A DNA stretch of 51,825 nt from Lentisphaerae bacterium ADurb.Bin082 (GCA_002070945.1 MWEG01000101.1:1-51825); one strand, 5' to 3'; positions 17,340-26,528 are shown, counted from the first letter of the stretch. Numbers and translations are program-made. The notes: generated by a model from the sequence alone, not told the origin.

Positions 17340-19193
17340 CTATAGGGTGTCCTGCTGTCCCTCCTGGCAGAGGTAGTCCTTGGGAGCGACGACGCTTTTG
17401 TCGTCAAGGATGTAGGGTTCATCGGAGAAATTGGCAACGACGGTGACGCCGTTGGCGAAAGCTGTTTGCTGGATCATGCCGTCGGGGCTGAGCCAGGCAA
17501 AGGAGGTCATTCTGCTGAGAGCGGTTTTGCGGGCAGTGGCGGTAGCACGGTGGTAGGACGTGGCGATGTCTTTTTTGAGCATGTCCCATTGGCTCATGTT
17601 GAGGCTATAGAGTGGCGGCAAGCCATAGAGGGCATTGAAGAGATCGCGGATGGGCATGAGCTCGGGGCAGCTGTTTGAGCTGTCGCCCCAGTACCAGGTG
17701 CTGACCGTGCAGTCGTGATAAATCAAGTCCCAGAGAGGCACCCGATAGATGGGATTGAGCATATACTGGTGAATCTGGGCGGGAATGTCGTCACCGTAGT
17801 AGAGCGTGTTCATGCGGCGGCCGGATTCTGGGGCGCGGTACCAGGGCGAACTGAGCAGCCCTTCGGAAAAATGGAAGGCGCGGCTGGATGCTTCGCTGCC
17901 GACTTCGACGCCGACGGTCAGGCCGATATCGGCCAGGAAGTCGAGTTGGGCATTGATGTAGCGCTGGGCGGCGCTGCGGGTCTGGGAATGCAGCGGGTGA
18001 TAGCATTCTTGCAGGGTCGCGCCGGCCTGGACGTCAATGAGGCGGGAGTCGTAGCCGATGGCGGCGATATCCGGCGGCACATTTTCCATGGTCAGGCGCA
18101 AGGCGCAGATATCGCAGACCGCATGTTGGTGGTGCATCTGGCCGTCTTTGCCGTGGATGGCCCAGGCTTTGGCGTAGCTGCCATCGGCGTCGGTGCGGAC
18201 GATGTCCGGCCAGTATCTGGTGTTGACGCTGCGCTTTTTGCGGTAGGGGATAACCAAGTCGGCGATGGGCTTGGGAAGCACGTCGCGATATATGTCATAT
18301 TTTCCGACGAGGAAGCCCCGACTTTTGAGCCAGGCGCAGTCCTCGGCATTTTCGCCTTCGAAGGCCTGCCAGAGGACACGGGTCATGCCAAGTTCGAGCA
18401 TCTCGCCGGCGGCGCGGCGGACGTCGCGGGGGGTGATGTCATTGGATTCGGGGCGGCCATAGAGGCGGCTCATGTTGTTGTCGTCCCAGAGCCAGATATC
18501 GGCGGCGCCGATGAGTTTGGCGACGCTTGGCGTGTGGCGGATTTTGTCCTTGAGGGTACGGACCCAGCCCATGGTTTCGCGCCAGCGGCGATAAGCGGCA
18601 GCGATGTCATCGAGGCTGTCGGCGAAGAACCAGCGGCATTGGCGTGGGTAGCCGAATTGGCCTTTTTCGCCGCGCCAGTAGACTTGGGTGTGGAGGAGTC
18701 CGTCGTCTTTGCGCTCATGCTTCATAACGGCATCGTAACCCTTTTCAATGCCGGTGAAGACGTATTGGCCGTTGCGGATGAAGCCGAAGAGCGCCAACCC
18801 GGTGGAGCCGGTAAAAAAAGGCATTTCGGGAGGGATTCGTAGGCCCGGGTTGTTGACGGGGAAGGCGAAGCCGGTGCCGATGGGATAGACGCCGACGTCC
18901 TGTTCGGCCATCTGCCATGCGGGCGGGTAGGCGATGTCGCCGGTCATGGGGCCTTCGGCCGTAAGGTCGAGGGTGATTTCGCGCACACCGGCGAAGGCCA
19001 GGCGGGCGCGGATAGGCAGGCCGCCGGCGTGGACGGTGTAGCTGATGGACTGTCCGTCCGCAGTGACATCGTGGATTGCGTAGGGGCAGGGCACTTGCGT
19101 AAAGACAGCGCCGCTGGCCTTGTCGCTAACACTAATGCCGGTTTTAGGGCTGAAGCTGAGCCGTAGGTGCTGGTTGTCAATGTGGAACATCAT
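17340..19193 (-). CDS. Putative glycoside hydrolase (DUF5696/GH101-like)
   Basis: 617 residues from ATG 19193 with AGGAG just upstream (the next codon is also ATG); the open frame back to 19319 is not protein-like. The N-terminal third is beta-rich, as in a galactose-mutarotase/supersandwich fold, followed by a likely TIM-barrel segment with ADIWLWDDNN near residue 255 and a YDSRLIDVQAG segment near residue 400. This layout fits DUF5696-type proteins and, more loosely, GH101 endo-alpha-N-acetylgalactosaminidases; the assignment is remote. No signal peptide is visible. It converges on the dehydratase and points away from the AraC gene, so it could share that regulator and supply sugar for the sugar-acid cluster. 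Confidence 0.5.
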   Translation of the reverse strand: MMFHIDNQHLRLSFSPKTGISVSDKASGAVFTQVPCPYAIHDVTADGQSISYTVHAGGLPIRARLAFAGVREITLDLTAEGPMTGDIAYPPAWQMAEQDVGVYPIGTGFAFPVNNPGLRIPPEMPFFTGSTGLALFGFIRNGQYVFTGIEKGYDAVMKHERKDDGLLHTQVYWRGEKGQFGYPRQCRWFFADSLDDIAAAYRRWRETMGWVRTLKDKIRHTPSVAKLIGAADIWLWDDNNMSRLYGRPESNDITPRDVRRAAGEMLELGMTRVLWQAFEGENAEDCAWLKSRGFLVGKYDIYRDVLPKPIADLVIPYRKKRSVNTRYWPDIVRTDADGSYAKAWAIHGKDGQMHHQHAVCDICALRLTMENVPPDIAAIGYDSRLIDVQAGATLQECYHPLHSQTRSAAQRYINAQLDFLADIGLTVGVEVGSEASSRAFHFSEGLLSSPWYRAPESGRRMNTLYYGDDIPAQIHQYMLNPIYRVPLWDLIYHDCTVSTWYWGDSSNSCPELMPIRDLFNALYGLPPLYSLNMSQWDMLKKDIATSYHRATATARKTALSRMTSFAWLSPDGMIQQTAFANGVTVVANFSDEPYILDDKSVVAPKDYLCQEGQQDTL

Positions 19194-19302
19194 CTTCTCC
19201 TGTGAAGGGCTGCTGCTTGAATAAGAAAATTTAGGTAATGTGCAAGACCTTGTGAAAGAAAGAGGGATTTGGCACAGTGATTGTGCTGGTAGGCACCCGG
19301 TA

Positions 19303-19386
19303 GTGCCCATACTGGGCACCAGCTTTGGGGTATGCCTTCCCCCAGGCTAAAGCCTGGGGTTAAGCATGGTTAAGCGCCTACGGCGC
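19303..19386. repeat. Three-hairpin dispersed repeat, copy 2
   Basis: H1 at 19303-19319 (GTGCCCA, loop TAC, TGGGCAC), H2 at 19340-19359 (CCCCAGGCT, loop AA, AGCCTGGGG) and H3 at 19374-19386 (GCGCC, loop TAC, GGCGC). Compared with copy 1 at 85-167, the two inner base pairs of H1 differ on both arms and still pair. It lies in the gap between the glycoside hydrolase and the AraC gene. Confidence 0.75.
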
Positions 19387-19462
19387 AAGGGGGTATGACT
19401 GTAAGCATGATGCATCTTCATCGTCGGAAAGCCTGTACAAGATGCGTGTCGAAAGCTCCGCT

Positions 19463-19594
19463 TGTCCATTACTGTCCACTTCCGTCCACGTCCACTGCCA
19501 CTAACGTCCACTAACGTCCACAGTCCATCGTCTATTAACGTCCATTAAGGTCCACTAAAGTCCACTAAAGTCCATTGTCCACTGTCCACTAAAA
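19463..19594. repeat. GTCCAC/GTCCACTAA tandem-like array
   Basis: About fifteen GTCCAC or GTCCAT words spaced 7 or 10 bp apart, many as GTCCACTAAC or GTCCACTAAA. The same word family appears at 176-213 (opposite orientation), 3500-3516 and 32381-32414. With the three-hairpin element it fills most of the 572-nt gap between 19193 and 19766. It is not a CRISPR: units are far too short and there are no spacers. Confidence 0.8.
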
Positions 19595-19692
19595 CGCCTT
19601 ACCCATGGAGCCTAGCTCCTCAGCTTGCCGGGACTCCGAATATCAATGGGTGACCGATTACTTGGCTCGGTCGGAGAAAATAGCGGCTGGTC

Positions 19693-19720
19693 TTGACTAT
19701 GGAGTTTGTATTGGTATTAT
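19693..19720 (+). promoter_or_regulatory. Sigma-70-type promoter of the AraC gene
   Basis: TTGACT at 19693-19698 and TATTAT at 19715-19720, 16 bp apart. Both boxes are kept in the decayed copy. The first in-frame ATG at 19706 falls inside this promoter, which argues for translation starting at 19766. Confidence 0.65.
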
Positions 19721-19765
19721 TATAGCATAGCAGCTGATGATTATTATGGCGAGAATGTTGAAACT

Positions 19766-20602
19766 ATGGGTAATAATGTATCATCTTTTCAGGAATCTGT
19801 GACCTACCGTGCGACCTTGGATTGGGTCAGTGTTCCGCTGGGGCTGCGCTCGGTCGGTCACGCTACTCTACCGCCGAGATACCGGGTTGGGCCGCGGCGG
19901 ACTACGTTCGTTCACGTTATCTGGACGGTGCGCGGTTCTGGGCAGGTAAATCTCGGCGGGGTGCGGCATGTGGTTGGCCGTGGCAAGGTCTTGGTCTGTC
20001 CTCCTGTCGCCGGCCACTGCCTGGCGGCCAGGGGTGAGCGTTCGTGGGAGTACCGCTGGTGTACACTGGACGGGGCGCTGTCGAACCTGCTGTTGTCGGC
20101 GTTGTCGTTGCCGGTCGGGGCGTTCGCGGCCGGGCCATGCCCAGAGGCGATGTTCCTGGAGTTGGCGGAGACATTGCGCGACCCGTCGCCGGAAGGCGAG
20201 CGCCAGGCTGGCGTGGCTGCGTATGCGTTTTTGTCGCATTTGGGCGGGTTGGCGTCGGCGTGGCCGGAGTTTGCCGGGCGCGGGCGGGCCAGAGTGCTGC
20301 TGTCGCGGGCGGATGCGGCTGGCGAGCTTGATGTCAATGTCAAAAGTTTGGCCGATGTTGCTGGCCTGAGCCGTTCGTCCGTGCATCGCGTTTTCCGGCA
20401 GGAACTGGGCGTCACGCCCAAGCGTTATCTCGACTCACTGCGTTTGCAGACGGCGATGTCGCTATTGCGAGAGACTGACATGCCAGTGACGGCAGTTGCT
20501 GCGGCGACGGGATTCGCCAATGCGAATTATTTCGCCAAGTTCTTTCGCCGGAAGGTCGGTCAGACGCCGAGCGGCTTTCGCGCGGAACGCCATCAGCCGT
20601 GA
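19766..20602 (+). CDS. AraC-family transcriptional regulator
   Basis: 278 residues from ATG 19766. The N-terminal part looks like a cupin-type AraC ligand-binding domain (HVIWTVRGSGQVNLGG ... GRGKVLVCPP). The C-terminal 100 residues contain two helix-turn-helix motifs: SLADVAGLSRSSVHRVFRQELG and, after a linker helix, TAVAAATGFANANYFAKFFRRKVGQTPSGFR. Probably senses a sugar or sugar acid and controls the glycoside hydrolase and sugar-acid genes nearby; this is inferred from position only. A broken duplicate lies at 13173-13530. Confidence 0.92.
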   Translation: MGNNVSSFQESVTYRATLDWVSVPLGLRSVGHATLPPRYRVGPRRTTFVHVIWTVRGSGQVNLGGVRHVVGRGKVLVCPPVAGHCLAARGERSWEYRWCTLDGALSNLLLSALSLPVGAFAAGPCPEAMFLELAETLRDPSPEGERQAGVAAYAFLSHLGGLASAWPEFAGRGRARVLLSRADAAGELDVNVKSLADVAGLSRSSVHRVFRQELGVTPKRYLDSLRLQTAMSLLRETDMPVTAVAAATGFANANYFAKFFRRKVGQTPSGFRAERHQP

Positions 20603-20634
20603 TGGAGGCGCAGCGGCGCAATGCGTCGTTGTCG

Positions 20635-23616
20635 TCAGATAGTCAGGGTCTTGAATAGCAGCTGGGCGGTCAGGCGTGCTGGCGCGATGGCGCAGTCGTT
20701 GGCCATGCCAGCGTTGTTTTGCCAGAGGTCAGCTGCTGCTGCGGCGACGTCGTCTGAAGTGACATTAAGCAGGCGTTGTCGATATTCGGCGCGGATTGCA
20801 TCAGTCATGGCGAACAGGTGTCGCCAGAGTGCGACATAGCCAGCTTTCACCGGGCGGATGGGCACGCTGTCGCCCTTGGCTGTGGCGATGATAGCGGCCT
20901 CGATATCGTCGTTGGTCCAGGTTGTATGCAGTTCGCCGAGGTGGTCGAAGATAGCGAAAGTGCGGCCCGGGTCCGGGTCGTTGAGGGAGTTGAGCAGGAA
21001 GCATCTTTGCTGGCTGAGGTGAGCGCAGCCGACGCCGTAGGCGCCGCCCTTTAGACGGATTTCATCCCACAGGTAACCGCAGCTGAGAAGATGGGCGTAG
21101 ACGTTCAAGGCCGGACTGGCCGGGTCGAACGGATGAGGCGCCGGAAAAATCCTGGTGCAGAAGCCGACGTCCCCAGTGATGCGGACGGTTTCACGGCGTC
21201 CGTAGGCAGGCTTCGGAGGGCGCAGCCGGGCGCTGGATTTGGCGTCCGACGTTTTGGCCGGGGTGGCTGCCAGTCGTTCGAGGAATTCGCCAGCGCGAGT
21301 CGCGACCTGGCTGCCGCCGACGATGGCGGCAGCAGCCGGCCTGATGCTCCGCAGCCGTTCGGCAAGGAGTTCGCAGCTGACTGTCAGCTGAGGCGCGAAG
21401 GCGTCGAAATAGAGAGCTTGGCGTCGGCTGGTTCTGGCTGCGGTGATGCCGAACCAGGTTTCTGTCAGATCATGCATGGGTGACAGACCGGCTGCGGCCC
21501 TGAAGGCGGCGTAGGCGCCGCCGTTTTCGAGCAGTTCTTTCTTAGTGCTGGCCCAGGACTGGCGCAGGAGTTCGCCGATGCGCGTCTGTTCGATGAAGAC
21601 GGTTTCGGTGAGACGCTGTCGAAACAGGTCCAAGGCGGTGGGGAAGTATTCCGCCAGGGAAGTCAGCGTGAAGACCAGGTAGGCGTCCGTATGGTCTGGC
21701 GCCTGGGGGTGGAAGCCTGTTTCGATGCTGGCGGAGACCGTAGCGCTGGCGGCTGCGAAGCGTTCGGCCACGCGGTCGTAGGGCATTGTCGCCGTGCCAA
21801 GGCGATTGAAGAGATAGACGAAGGTTGCCAGGCCGGACAGTGTCGCCGGGGGGAAATCCCGGAGCGGGAACGCTAAATGAAAATACGCGATGCCGTTGCT
21901 GAAGGTGTCGACATTCAGCAGCGGGACGCCGCCCGGGGCGCCGCTGACCGTGACCGGGAGTCGGCAGGGCTCGGACGGGATATCGTGGCGGCGCAGGCGT
22001 GGCAGCGTGGCCAGGTCTTCTGGCGTGTTGGGCAGCCCTTGGCGCTGTTGCAGTTCACGGGCTGCCTGGTCAAGTGCTGCCAGCTCTGCTGGGGCGAGGC
22101 GCTGTTTGTGGCGGGCCAGTTCAGCGGCCTCGGCTTGCTGTCGACGGAGGGCCACTCGGCGATCAGGAATGAGTTCCAAGGTGAGGCGGTGCGGGTTGCG
22201 GAGCAGGTGTTCGACCAGCAGTTTGTTGAGCCAGTCAGGCTCGGTGCGCAGTTTCTGGGCGACTTTGTCCAGGGTGTCGGCCCGGTCGAGGAAAAGCAGC
22301 GGGTCAGCGCCTAGGCACCAGGCGTCAAAGGTGTCTTCCATCAGATTCAGGGCGTGATCCTGGTCGATTTCGCGTTGTTCCAGCTGGTACTGTCGGAAGG
22401 CGGCGTCAACCTGCTCCTGGGAGAAACCTTGGCGGGCGATATCGGCGAGGCAGTCGTCAACCAGGCGGTCGATGTCAGCGAACCGTTTCGGGTCGCAGCC
22501 GTCAAGGCTGAGGCGGAACATGGCCTCTGGCGATTCGTTGTCGTAGCCGCTGGTCAGGAGATTGTCGGCCAGACCTGATTTAAGGATGGTTTTCCGCAGT
22601 GGCGCGGCTGCATTCCCGAGCAGGAGATAGTCCAGCAGGTCAAAGCCGGCATTGAGGACTGGGTCGAGCTGGTCGCTGAGGAAGAACGCTGTGGCCCAGG
22701 CTGCGCTGCGGTTGCCGCGGCTGGGCTGGTCAAGGGCTGGCGCAAACGCCACCCGGGTTCGCCGGGGGGATGGCCATCGCTTTTGCCGCGGTCGCGCCAG
22801 TGCTTCTGCAGCGGGCACTGGCGCTGGCGTATCTGCCATTGGGGTATCGTCCAGCCGGGCGGCTACGAAGGCCAGCTTGTCAGCGGTGGGGATGTTGCCG
22901 TAGAAGAAGAGCTTAATCCGGGCTGGATGGTAGTGCTGCCGGTAAAAGTCGAGAAAAGCCTCGTAGGTGAGGGCGGTGATGGCTTCTGGGCGGCCGCCGG
23001 CATTGCGGGCGCGGGGGGTTTCTGGCAGGAGTCCGGCGTCGGTTTCCTGCCCGATGACGGCGTCGAGGTCGCTGGCTGCGGCGCGCATTTCATTAAGGAC
23101 GATGCCGTTGCTGACTAGGGGCGATTGGAGGTCGCCGGGGCTGGCCAGTTCAAGGCGCCAGCCTTCTTGGAGGAAGCTGTCGCGGCTGAGGCGCGGCGCG
23201 AAGACAGCGTCCCAATAGACGGCGGCAAGGTTGAAGAAGTCAGCCGGAACCACGCTGGCGACTGGATAGGCCGTGTAGTCGTTGTAGGTCAGCGCGTTGA
23301 TGAAGGTTGCCATGCTCGACTTGATCATCTCCATGAACGGATCCTTGACCGGATAGCGCTGGGAGCCGGCCAGCACTGCGTGCTCGAGGATATGGGCGAC
23401 CCCGGTGTCGTCGTCCGGCCGGGTCGGAACCCCGAGCGCGAACATGTTTTCCGGATCATCGCATTCCAGGGAGAGGACTTCCAGGCCGCTGGCGTGGGCG
23501 AAGATTCGCGCCGTCGCCGCCAGCCCGGGCAAAGGGCGGCAGGCAATGGCGCGGAAACTGGAGGGATAATCGTGGCGGCAGGCGGGCATGGCAGGAAGGT
23601 CGCTGGATAGCGGCAA
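20635..23616 (-). CDS. M16C metallopeptidase (presequence protease-like)
   Basis: 993-residue zinc peptidase of the PreP/falcilysin group. The inverted zinc motif is HILEH (H75, E78, H79) with the distal glutamate E176 in VLNEM, and the four M16 domains are covered in full length. Such enzymes degrade short unstructured peptides inside a closed chamber; no signal peptide is seen, so it should be cytoplasmic. A YGVGCAHLSQQ stretch near residue 880 matches the C-terminal substrate-binding region. It faces the AraC gene tail to tail with a 32-nt gap; upstream it is insulated from the ribosomal operon by the terminator at 23621-23659. Confidence 0.92.
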   Translation of the reverse strand: MPLSSDLPAMPACRHDYPSSFRAIACRPLPGLAATARIFAHASGLEVLSLECDDPENMFALGVPTRPDDDTGVAHILEHAVLAGSQRYPVKDPFMEMIKSSMATFINALTYNDYTAYPVASVVPADFFNLAAVYWDAVFAPRLSRDSFLQEGWRLELASPGDLQSPLVSNGIVLNEMRAAASDLDAVIGQETDAGLLPETPRARNAGGRPEAITALTYEAFLDFYRQHYHPARIKLFFYGNIPTADKLAFVAARLDDTPMADTPAPVPAAEALARPRQKRWPSPRRTRVAFAPALDQPSRGNRSAAWATAFFLSDQLDPVLNAGFDLLDYLLLGNAAAPLRKTILKSGLADNLLTSGYDNESPEAMFRLSLDGCDPKRFADIDRLVDDCLADIARQGFSQEQVDAAFRQYQLEQREIDQDHALNLMEDTFDAWCLGADPLLFLDRADTLDKVAQKLRTEPDWLNKLLVEHLLRNPHRLTLELIPDRRVALRRQQAEAAELARHKQRLAPAELAALDQAARELQQRQGLPNTPEDLATLPRLRRHDIPSEPCRLPVTVSGAPGGVPLLNVDTFSNGIAYFHLAFPLRDFPPATLSGLATFVYLFNRLGTATMPYDRVAERFAAASATVSASIETGFHPQAPDHTDAYLVFTLTSLAEYFPTALDLFRQRLTETVFIEQTRIGELLRQSWASTKKELLENGGAYAAFRAAAGLSPMHDLTETWFGITAARTSRRQALYFDAFAPQLTVSCELLAERLRSIRPAAAAIVGGSQVATRAGEFLERLAATPAKTSDAKSSARLRPPKPAYGRRETVRITGDVGFCTRIFPAPHPFDPASPALNVYAHLLSCGYLWDEIRLKGGAYGVGCAHLSQQRCFLLNSLNDPDPGRTFAIFDHLGELHTTWTNDDIEAAIIATAKGDSVPIRPVKAGYVALWRHLFAMTDAIRAEYRQRLLNVTSDDVAAAAADLWQNNAGMANDCAIAPARLTAQLLFKTLTI

Positions 23617-23620
23617 AGAT

Positions 23621-23659
23621 AAAAAACAACCGTCTGCGGGAGAGATGCCGCAGACGGTT
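23621..23659 (-). terminator. Intrinsic terminator of the alpha operon
   Basis: Minus-strand hairpin with a perfect 12-bp stem (23628-23639 with 23648-23659, ACCGTCTGCGG core) and an 8-nt loop, followed by a T-rich tail (complement of the A run at 23621-23626). It lies 33 nt after the rplQ stop. Confidence 0.92.
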
Positions 23660-23691
23660 GACGAGCCAAAAAGCCTTGTCAGCGGAAAGAA

Positions 23692-24261
23692 TTAAGCTTC
23701 CGTTTTCGGCGCTTCTGCTTCAGCCGGCGCTTCTGCTTCAGCCGGCGCTTCTGCTTCAGCCGGCGCTTCTGCTTCAGCCGGGGCTTCAGCTTCTGCCGGG
23801 GCTTCTGCTTCAGCCGGGGCAGCAGTTTCTGCTGCTGCTGTCGTTGTTTCGGGAGCTTGCTTTTTCGCTTCTTTTTTGACCTTGCTACGGGCGGCTGCGG
23901 TTGCGTCGTCCTCGACGAATTCGATCAGGCACATTTCCGCGGCGTCGCCGAGTCGGCGTCCGAGTTTGAGGATTCTGGTGTAGCCGCCTTGTCGTTCTTT
24001 GTATTTTGGGGCTATTTCGCTGAACAGCTTGCCGACCTTGTCGACCTGGTGCAGATCAGCGATAACGAGTCGGCGTGCATGCAGGGTGCCTTTTTTCGCC
24101 TGGGTCACCGCTTTATCGGCGACTCGGCGGATTTCCTTGGCTTTCACCAGGGTGGTAGTGATGCGTCCATGTTCAATCAGGCTGCAGACGGCATTGGCCA
24201 GCATGGCGCGGCGGTGTGCGGAGGTCCGGCCGATTTTGAAGGTATGCTTGCGGTGTCTCAT
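23692..24261 (-). CDS. rplQ: Large-subunit ribosomal protein bL17 with Ala/Glu/Pro repeat tail
   Basis: The first 118 or so residues are an ordinary bL17 (opening MRHRKHTFKIGRTSAHRRAM), which sits near the peptide exit tunnel. The protein then runs on to 189 residues: a basic linker (KKEAKKQAP) and an acidic tail of AEAPAE units. At DNA level the tail is an 18-bp repeat (four near-exact copies at about 23708-23779, with degenerate copies to 23822). Last gene of the alpha operon, 6 nt after rpoA. The tail probably projects from the ribosome surface; its function is unknown. Confidence 0.96.
   Translation of the reverse strand: MRHRKHTFKIGRTSAHRRAMLANAVCSLIEHGRITTTLVKAKEIRRVADKAVTQAKKGTLHARRLVIADLHQVDKVGKLFSEIAPKYKERQGGYTRILKLGRRLGDAAEMCLIEFVEDDATAAARSKVKKEAKKQAPETTTAAAETAAPAEAEAPAEAEAPAEAEAPAEAEAPAEAEAPAEAEAPKTEA
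23708..23822. repeat. 18-bp tandem repeat inside rplQ
   Basis: Unit GGCGCTTCTGCTTCAGCC on the plus strand, four near-identical copies and then diverged ones, encoding the AEAPAE tail of bL17 on the minus strand. Being a multiple of 3 bp, copy-number change would alter tail length without shifting the frame. Confidence 0.85.
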
Positions 24262-24267
24262 CGGGTT

Positions 24268-25290
24268 TTATTCCTCTTTAGCCTGTTGTTCATTGGCAAT
24301 CAGGCGGGTCAGTTCATCTTTCACGGCATCGGGCAGGACCATTTCCAGCTGCAATTCAAGGTCTGCCAGCTTTTGCTTGATTTCGGCCAGGGACTTCTTG
24401 CCGAAATTGCGGTATTTGAGCATTTGGCTTTCCGACTTCTCCACCAGTTCGCCGATGTACTGGATTTGGGCGGAAGCCAGGCAATTGGCGGCGCGCACCG
24501 ACAGCTCCAGCACGCTGACGTTCATGAGCAGCTTCTCAAGCAGGTTCTTTTCCTCTTCGTTGAGTACGGCGGCTGGGGGCGGGGTGATCGCATCGGCCAG
24601 ATCGCCGGCCATGAACACGCTCAAGTGCTCGCGCAGAATGGCGGCGGCCCGGTGCACAGCCTCTTTCGGATTGATGCGACCGTCAGTCCAGACTTCCAAT
24701 TCAAGACGGTCGTATTCCGTGTGCTGGCCAACGCGGCAAGCCTGGACGTCGTAGCGGACGCGCTCAATCGGGCTGAACAGGCAGTCCACCGGAATGGTGC
24801 CGATCGGCTGGTCGTCGCGCTTGTTGTCTTCAGACGGGCGATAGCCGCGACCGCGGTCGATTTCCAGCTCCATGCGCAGCGGGGTGTTTTTGTCCAGCGT
24901 ACAGATGAGCTGTTCCGGATTGAGTACGACGGCGACGCCGTCGTCACGGATGTCGGCGCCGGTCACTGCGCCGGCCCGGTCAGCGTACAGCTCCAGGGTG
25001 CGGGGCAATTGGACGTCGCAGGAGAACTTCAACTTCTTGATGTTGAGGATGATCTCCATGACGTCTTCCATGACGTCGGGAATGGAGCTGAATTCATGGG
25101 CGACGCCGTCAATTTTGACGCTGGACACGGCGACCCCTTCCATAGAGGACATCAGGACGCGGCGCAGGGCGTTGCCCAGGGTGTGGCCGAAGCCGTTGAC
25201 CCAGGGCTCGGCGATGAACTTGGCGTAACGGTCGTTCGCTTCGACGACGACCAACGCATTGGGAAGCTCGAAACCTTCGATGCCAGGCAT
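24268..25290 (-). CDS. rpoA: RNA polymerase subunit alpha
   Basis: 340 residues, normal length. The N-terminal assembly domain shows FIAEPWVNGFGHTLGNALRRVL and a KKLKFSCDVQLP segment; the C-terminal domain (from about residue 265) has the SVRAANCLASAQIQYIGELV and LKYRNFGKKSLAEI helices that contact UP elements and activators. It lies between rpsK and rplQ; the usual rpsD between rpsK and rpoA is missing. Confidence 0.98.
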   Translation of the reverse strand: MPGIEGFELPNALVVVEANDRYAKFIAEPWVNGFGHTLGNALRRVLMSSMEGVAVSSVKIDGVAHEFSSIPDVMEDVMEIILNIKKLKFSCDVQLPRTLELYADRAGAVTGADIRDDGVAVVLNPEQLICTLDKNTPLRMELEIDRGRGYRPSEDNKRDDQPIGTIPVDCLFSPIERVRYDVQACRVGQHTEYDRLELEVWTDGRINPKEAVHRAAAILREHLSVFMAGDLADAITPPPAAVLNEEEKNLLEKLLMNVSVLELSVRAANCLASAQIQYIGELVEKSESQMLKYRNFGKKSLAEIKQKLADLELQLEMVLPDAVKDELTRLIANEQQAKEE

Positions 25291-25394
25291 GTCGTTCTCC
25301 TTAAACTTAACTGTCCTTGCTTGCGGGCGGCAAGCTTAGGCGGGTGCTCAGCTTTCGGCGGAAGCCGCAATCATCAAAATGGCTGCGGCGGTCA

Positions 25395-25841
25395 TTAGAC
25401 CCGGCGGCGTTTTGGAGGACGGCAGCCGTTGTGGGGCAACGGGGTGATGTCTCTGAGAGAGGTGATCTCAAGCCCGGCAGAGGCAATGCCGCGGACGGCT
25501 GATTCGCGGCCAGCACCCGGCCCTTTGATGCGGACTTCGACTTCGCGCAGCCCGTAGGTGGCCATGGCCTTCTTGGCCGCGTCAACCGCAATCAGCTGCG
25601 CGACGTAGGCCGTGCTTTTACGCGAACCCTTGTAGCCGAGCTTGCCGCCGGTCGACCAGGCCAGGATGTTGCCTTGCTGGTCGGAAATAGACACGCGCGT
25701 GTTGTTGAAGGTGGAGTCGACATGGACAATGCCGCTCATCACCTGGCGGCCGCCTTTGATCTTCGGGCGCTTCGCCTCGGTGGCAGAGGCGGGCGCGGCG
25801 TCTGGCGCCGTCGCCTGTACTTCTGTGGTCTCATCAGTCAT
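25395..25841 (-). CDS. rpsK: Small-subunit ribosomal protein uS11
   Basis: Platform protein of the 30S subunit, 148 residues. The core from [15 protein letters not shown] through [12 protein letters not shown] to the basic [12 protein letters not shown] end is canonical. The first 25 or so residues are an Ala/Thr/Glu-rich extension longer than the E. coli protein. It follows rpsM by 79 nt. Confidence 0.98.
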   Translation of the reverse strand: MTDETTEVQATAPDAAPASATEAKRPKIKGGRQVMSGIVHVDSTFNNTRVSISDQQGNILAWSTGGKLGYKGSRKSTAYVAQLIAVDAAKKAMATYGLREVEVRIKGPGAGRESAVRGIASAGLEITSLRDITPLPHNGCRPPKRRRV

Positions 25842-25920
25842 GAGTGTATAATCTCCCTGTCTGGGTGCTTGGTTCTGGAATCAACCTGAAAACGCTGTTT
25901 CAAGCAGCCTGCGAGAAGGA

Positions 25921-26322
25921 TTATTTCGCGCTGCTGGCCTGCCTGCGCTCCGAACGGTCGCGGATGGCGCCGACGGTCTTTTTGCCGCCCTTGCGGGTGC
26001 GGGCGTTGGTGCGCGTTCTCTGGCCATGAACCGGGAGATTGCGCCGGTGGCGGATGCCGCGGTACGAATTGATGGCGGTCAGCCGACGGATGTTCTGGGC
26101 GATTTGGCGGCGGAGGTCGCCCTCGACCGTGTAGCTGTCCTGGATGATTTGCAGAATGGCGGCGATGTTCGCCTCGGTCAGCTCACCGGCCTTGGTCATC
26201 GGATCAATTTGCGCCCGGCGACAAATCTCGTTGGCGCTGGTCGGCCCGATGCCGTAGATATACGTGAGCGCGACGTTGGTGTGCTTGTTGTTGGGAATGT
26301 CAATACCGAGAATTCTTGGCAT
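25921..26322 (-). CDS. rpsM: Small-subunit ribosomal protein uS13
   Basis: Head protein of the 30S subunit that contacts the P-site tRNA, 133 residues. Opens MPRILGIDIPNNKHTNVALTY and carries the family's YRGIRHRRNLPVHGQRTRTNARTRKG block near the C-terminus. In the alpha operon between rpmJ and rpsK. Confidence 0.98.
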   Translation of the reverse strand: MPRILGIDIPNNKHTNVALTYIYGIGPTSANEICRRAQIDPMTKAGELTEANIAAILQIIQDSYTVEGDLRRQIAQNIRRLTAINSYRGIRHRRNLPVHGQRTRTNARTRKGGKKTVGAIRDRSERRQASSAK

Positions 26323-26414
26323 GTTTGATTTCCTAAGCTTGCGGCTTTCCCTTCAGTCCTGCGATGCCACCGAAACCAGAAGAGGAGACAGGGGCGGCGG
26401 GACAGAACGGCGCA

Positions 26415-26528
26415 TTAGCCCTGACGTTGTTTGTGGCGGGTGTTCTTGCAGATGACGCGGATGACGCCGGCGCGCTTGATGACCCGGCAATTGTTGCATA
26501 TACGTTTGACTGACGCTCTGACTTTCAT
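26415..26528 (-). CDS. rpmJ: Large-subunit ribosomal protein bL36
   Basis: 37-residue zinc-ribbon ribosomal protein, [21 protein letters not shown] with the zinc ligands C11, C14, C27 and H32 intact. The open frame continues upstream, but only this portion is protein-like. It sits between infA and rpsM, the usual order. Confidence 0.96.
   Translation of the reverse strand: MKVRASVKRICNNCRVIKRAGVIRVICKNTRHKQRQG

Noticed and set aside
19463..19594. CRISPR array
   Set aside because: Units are 7-10 bp and adjoin without spacers; no cas genes are in the window.
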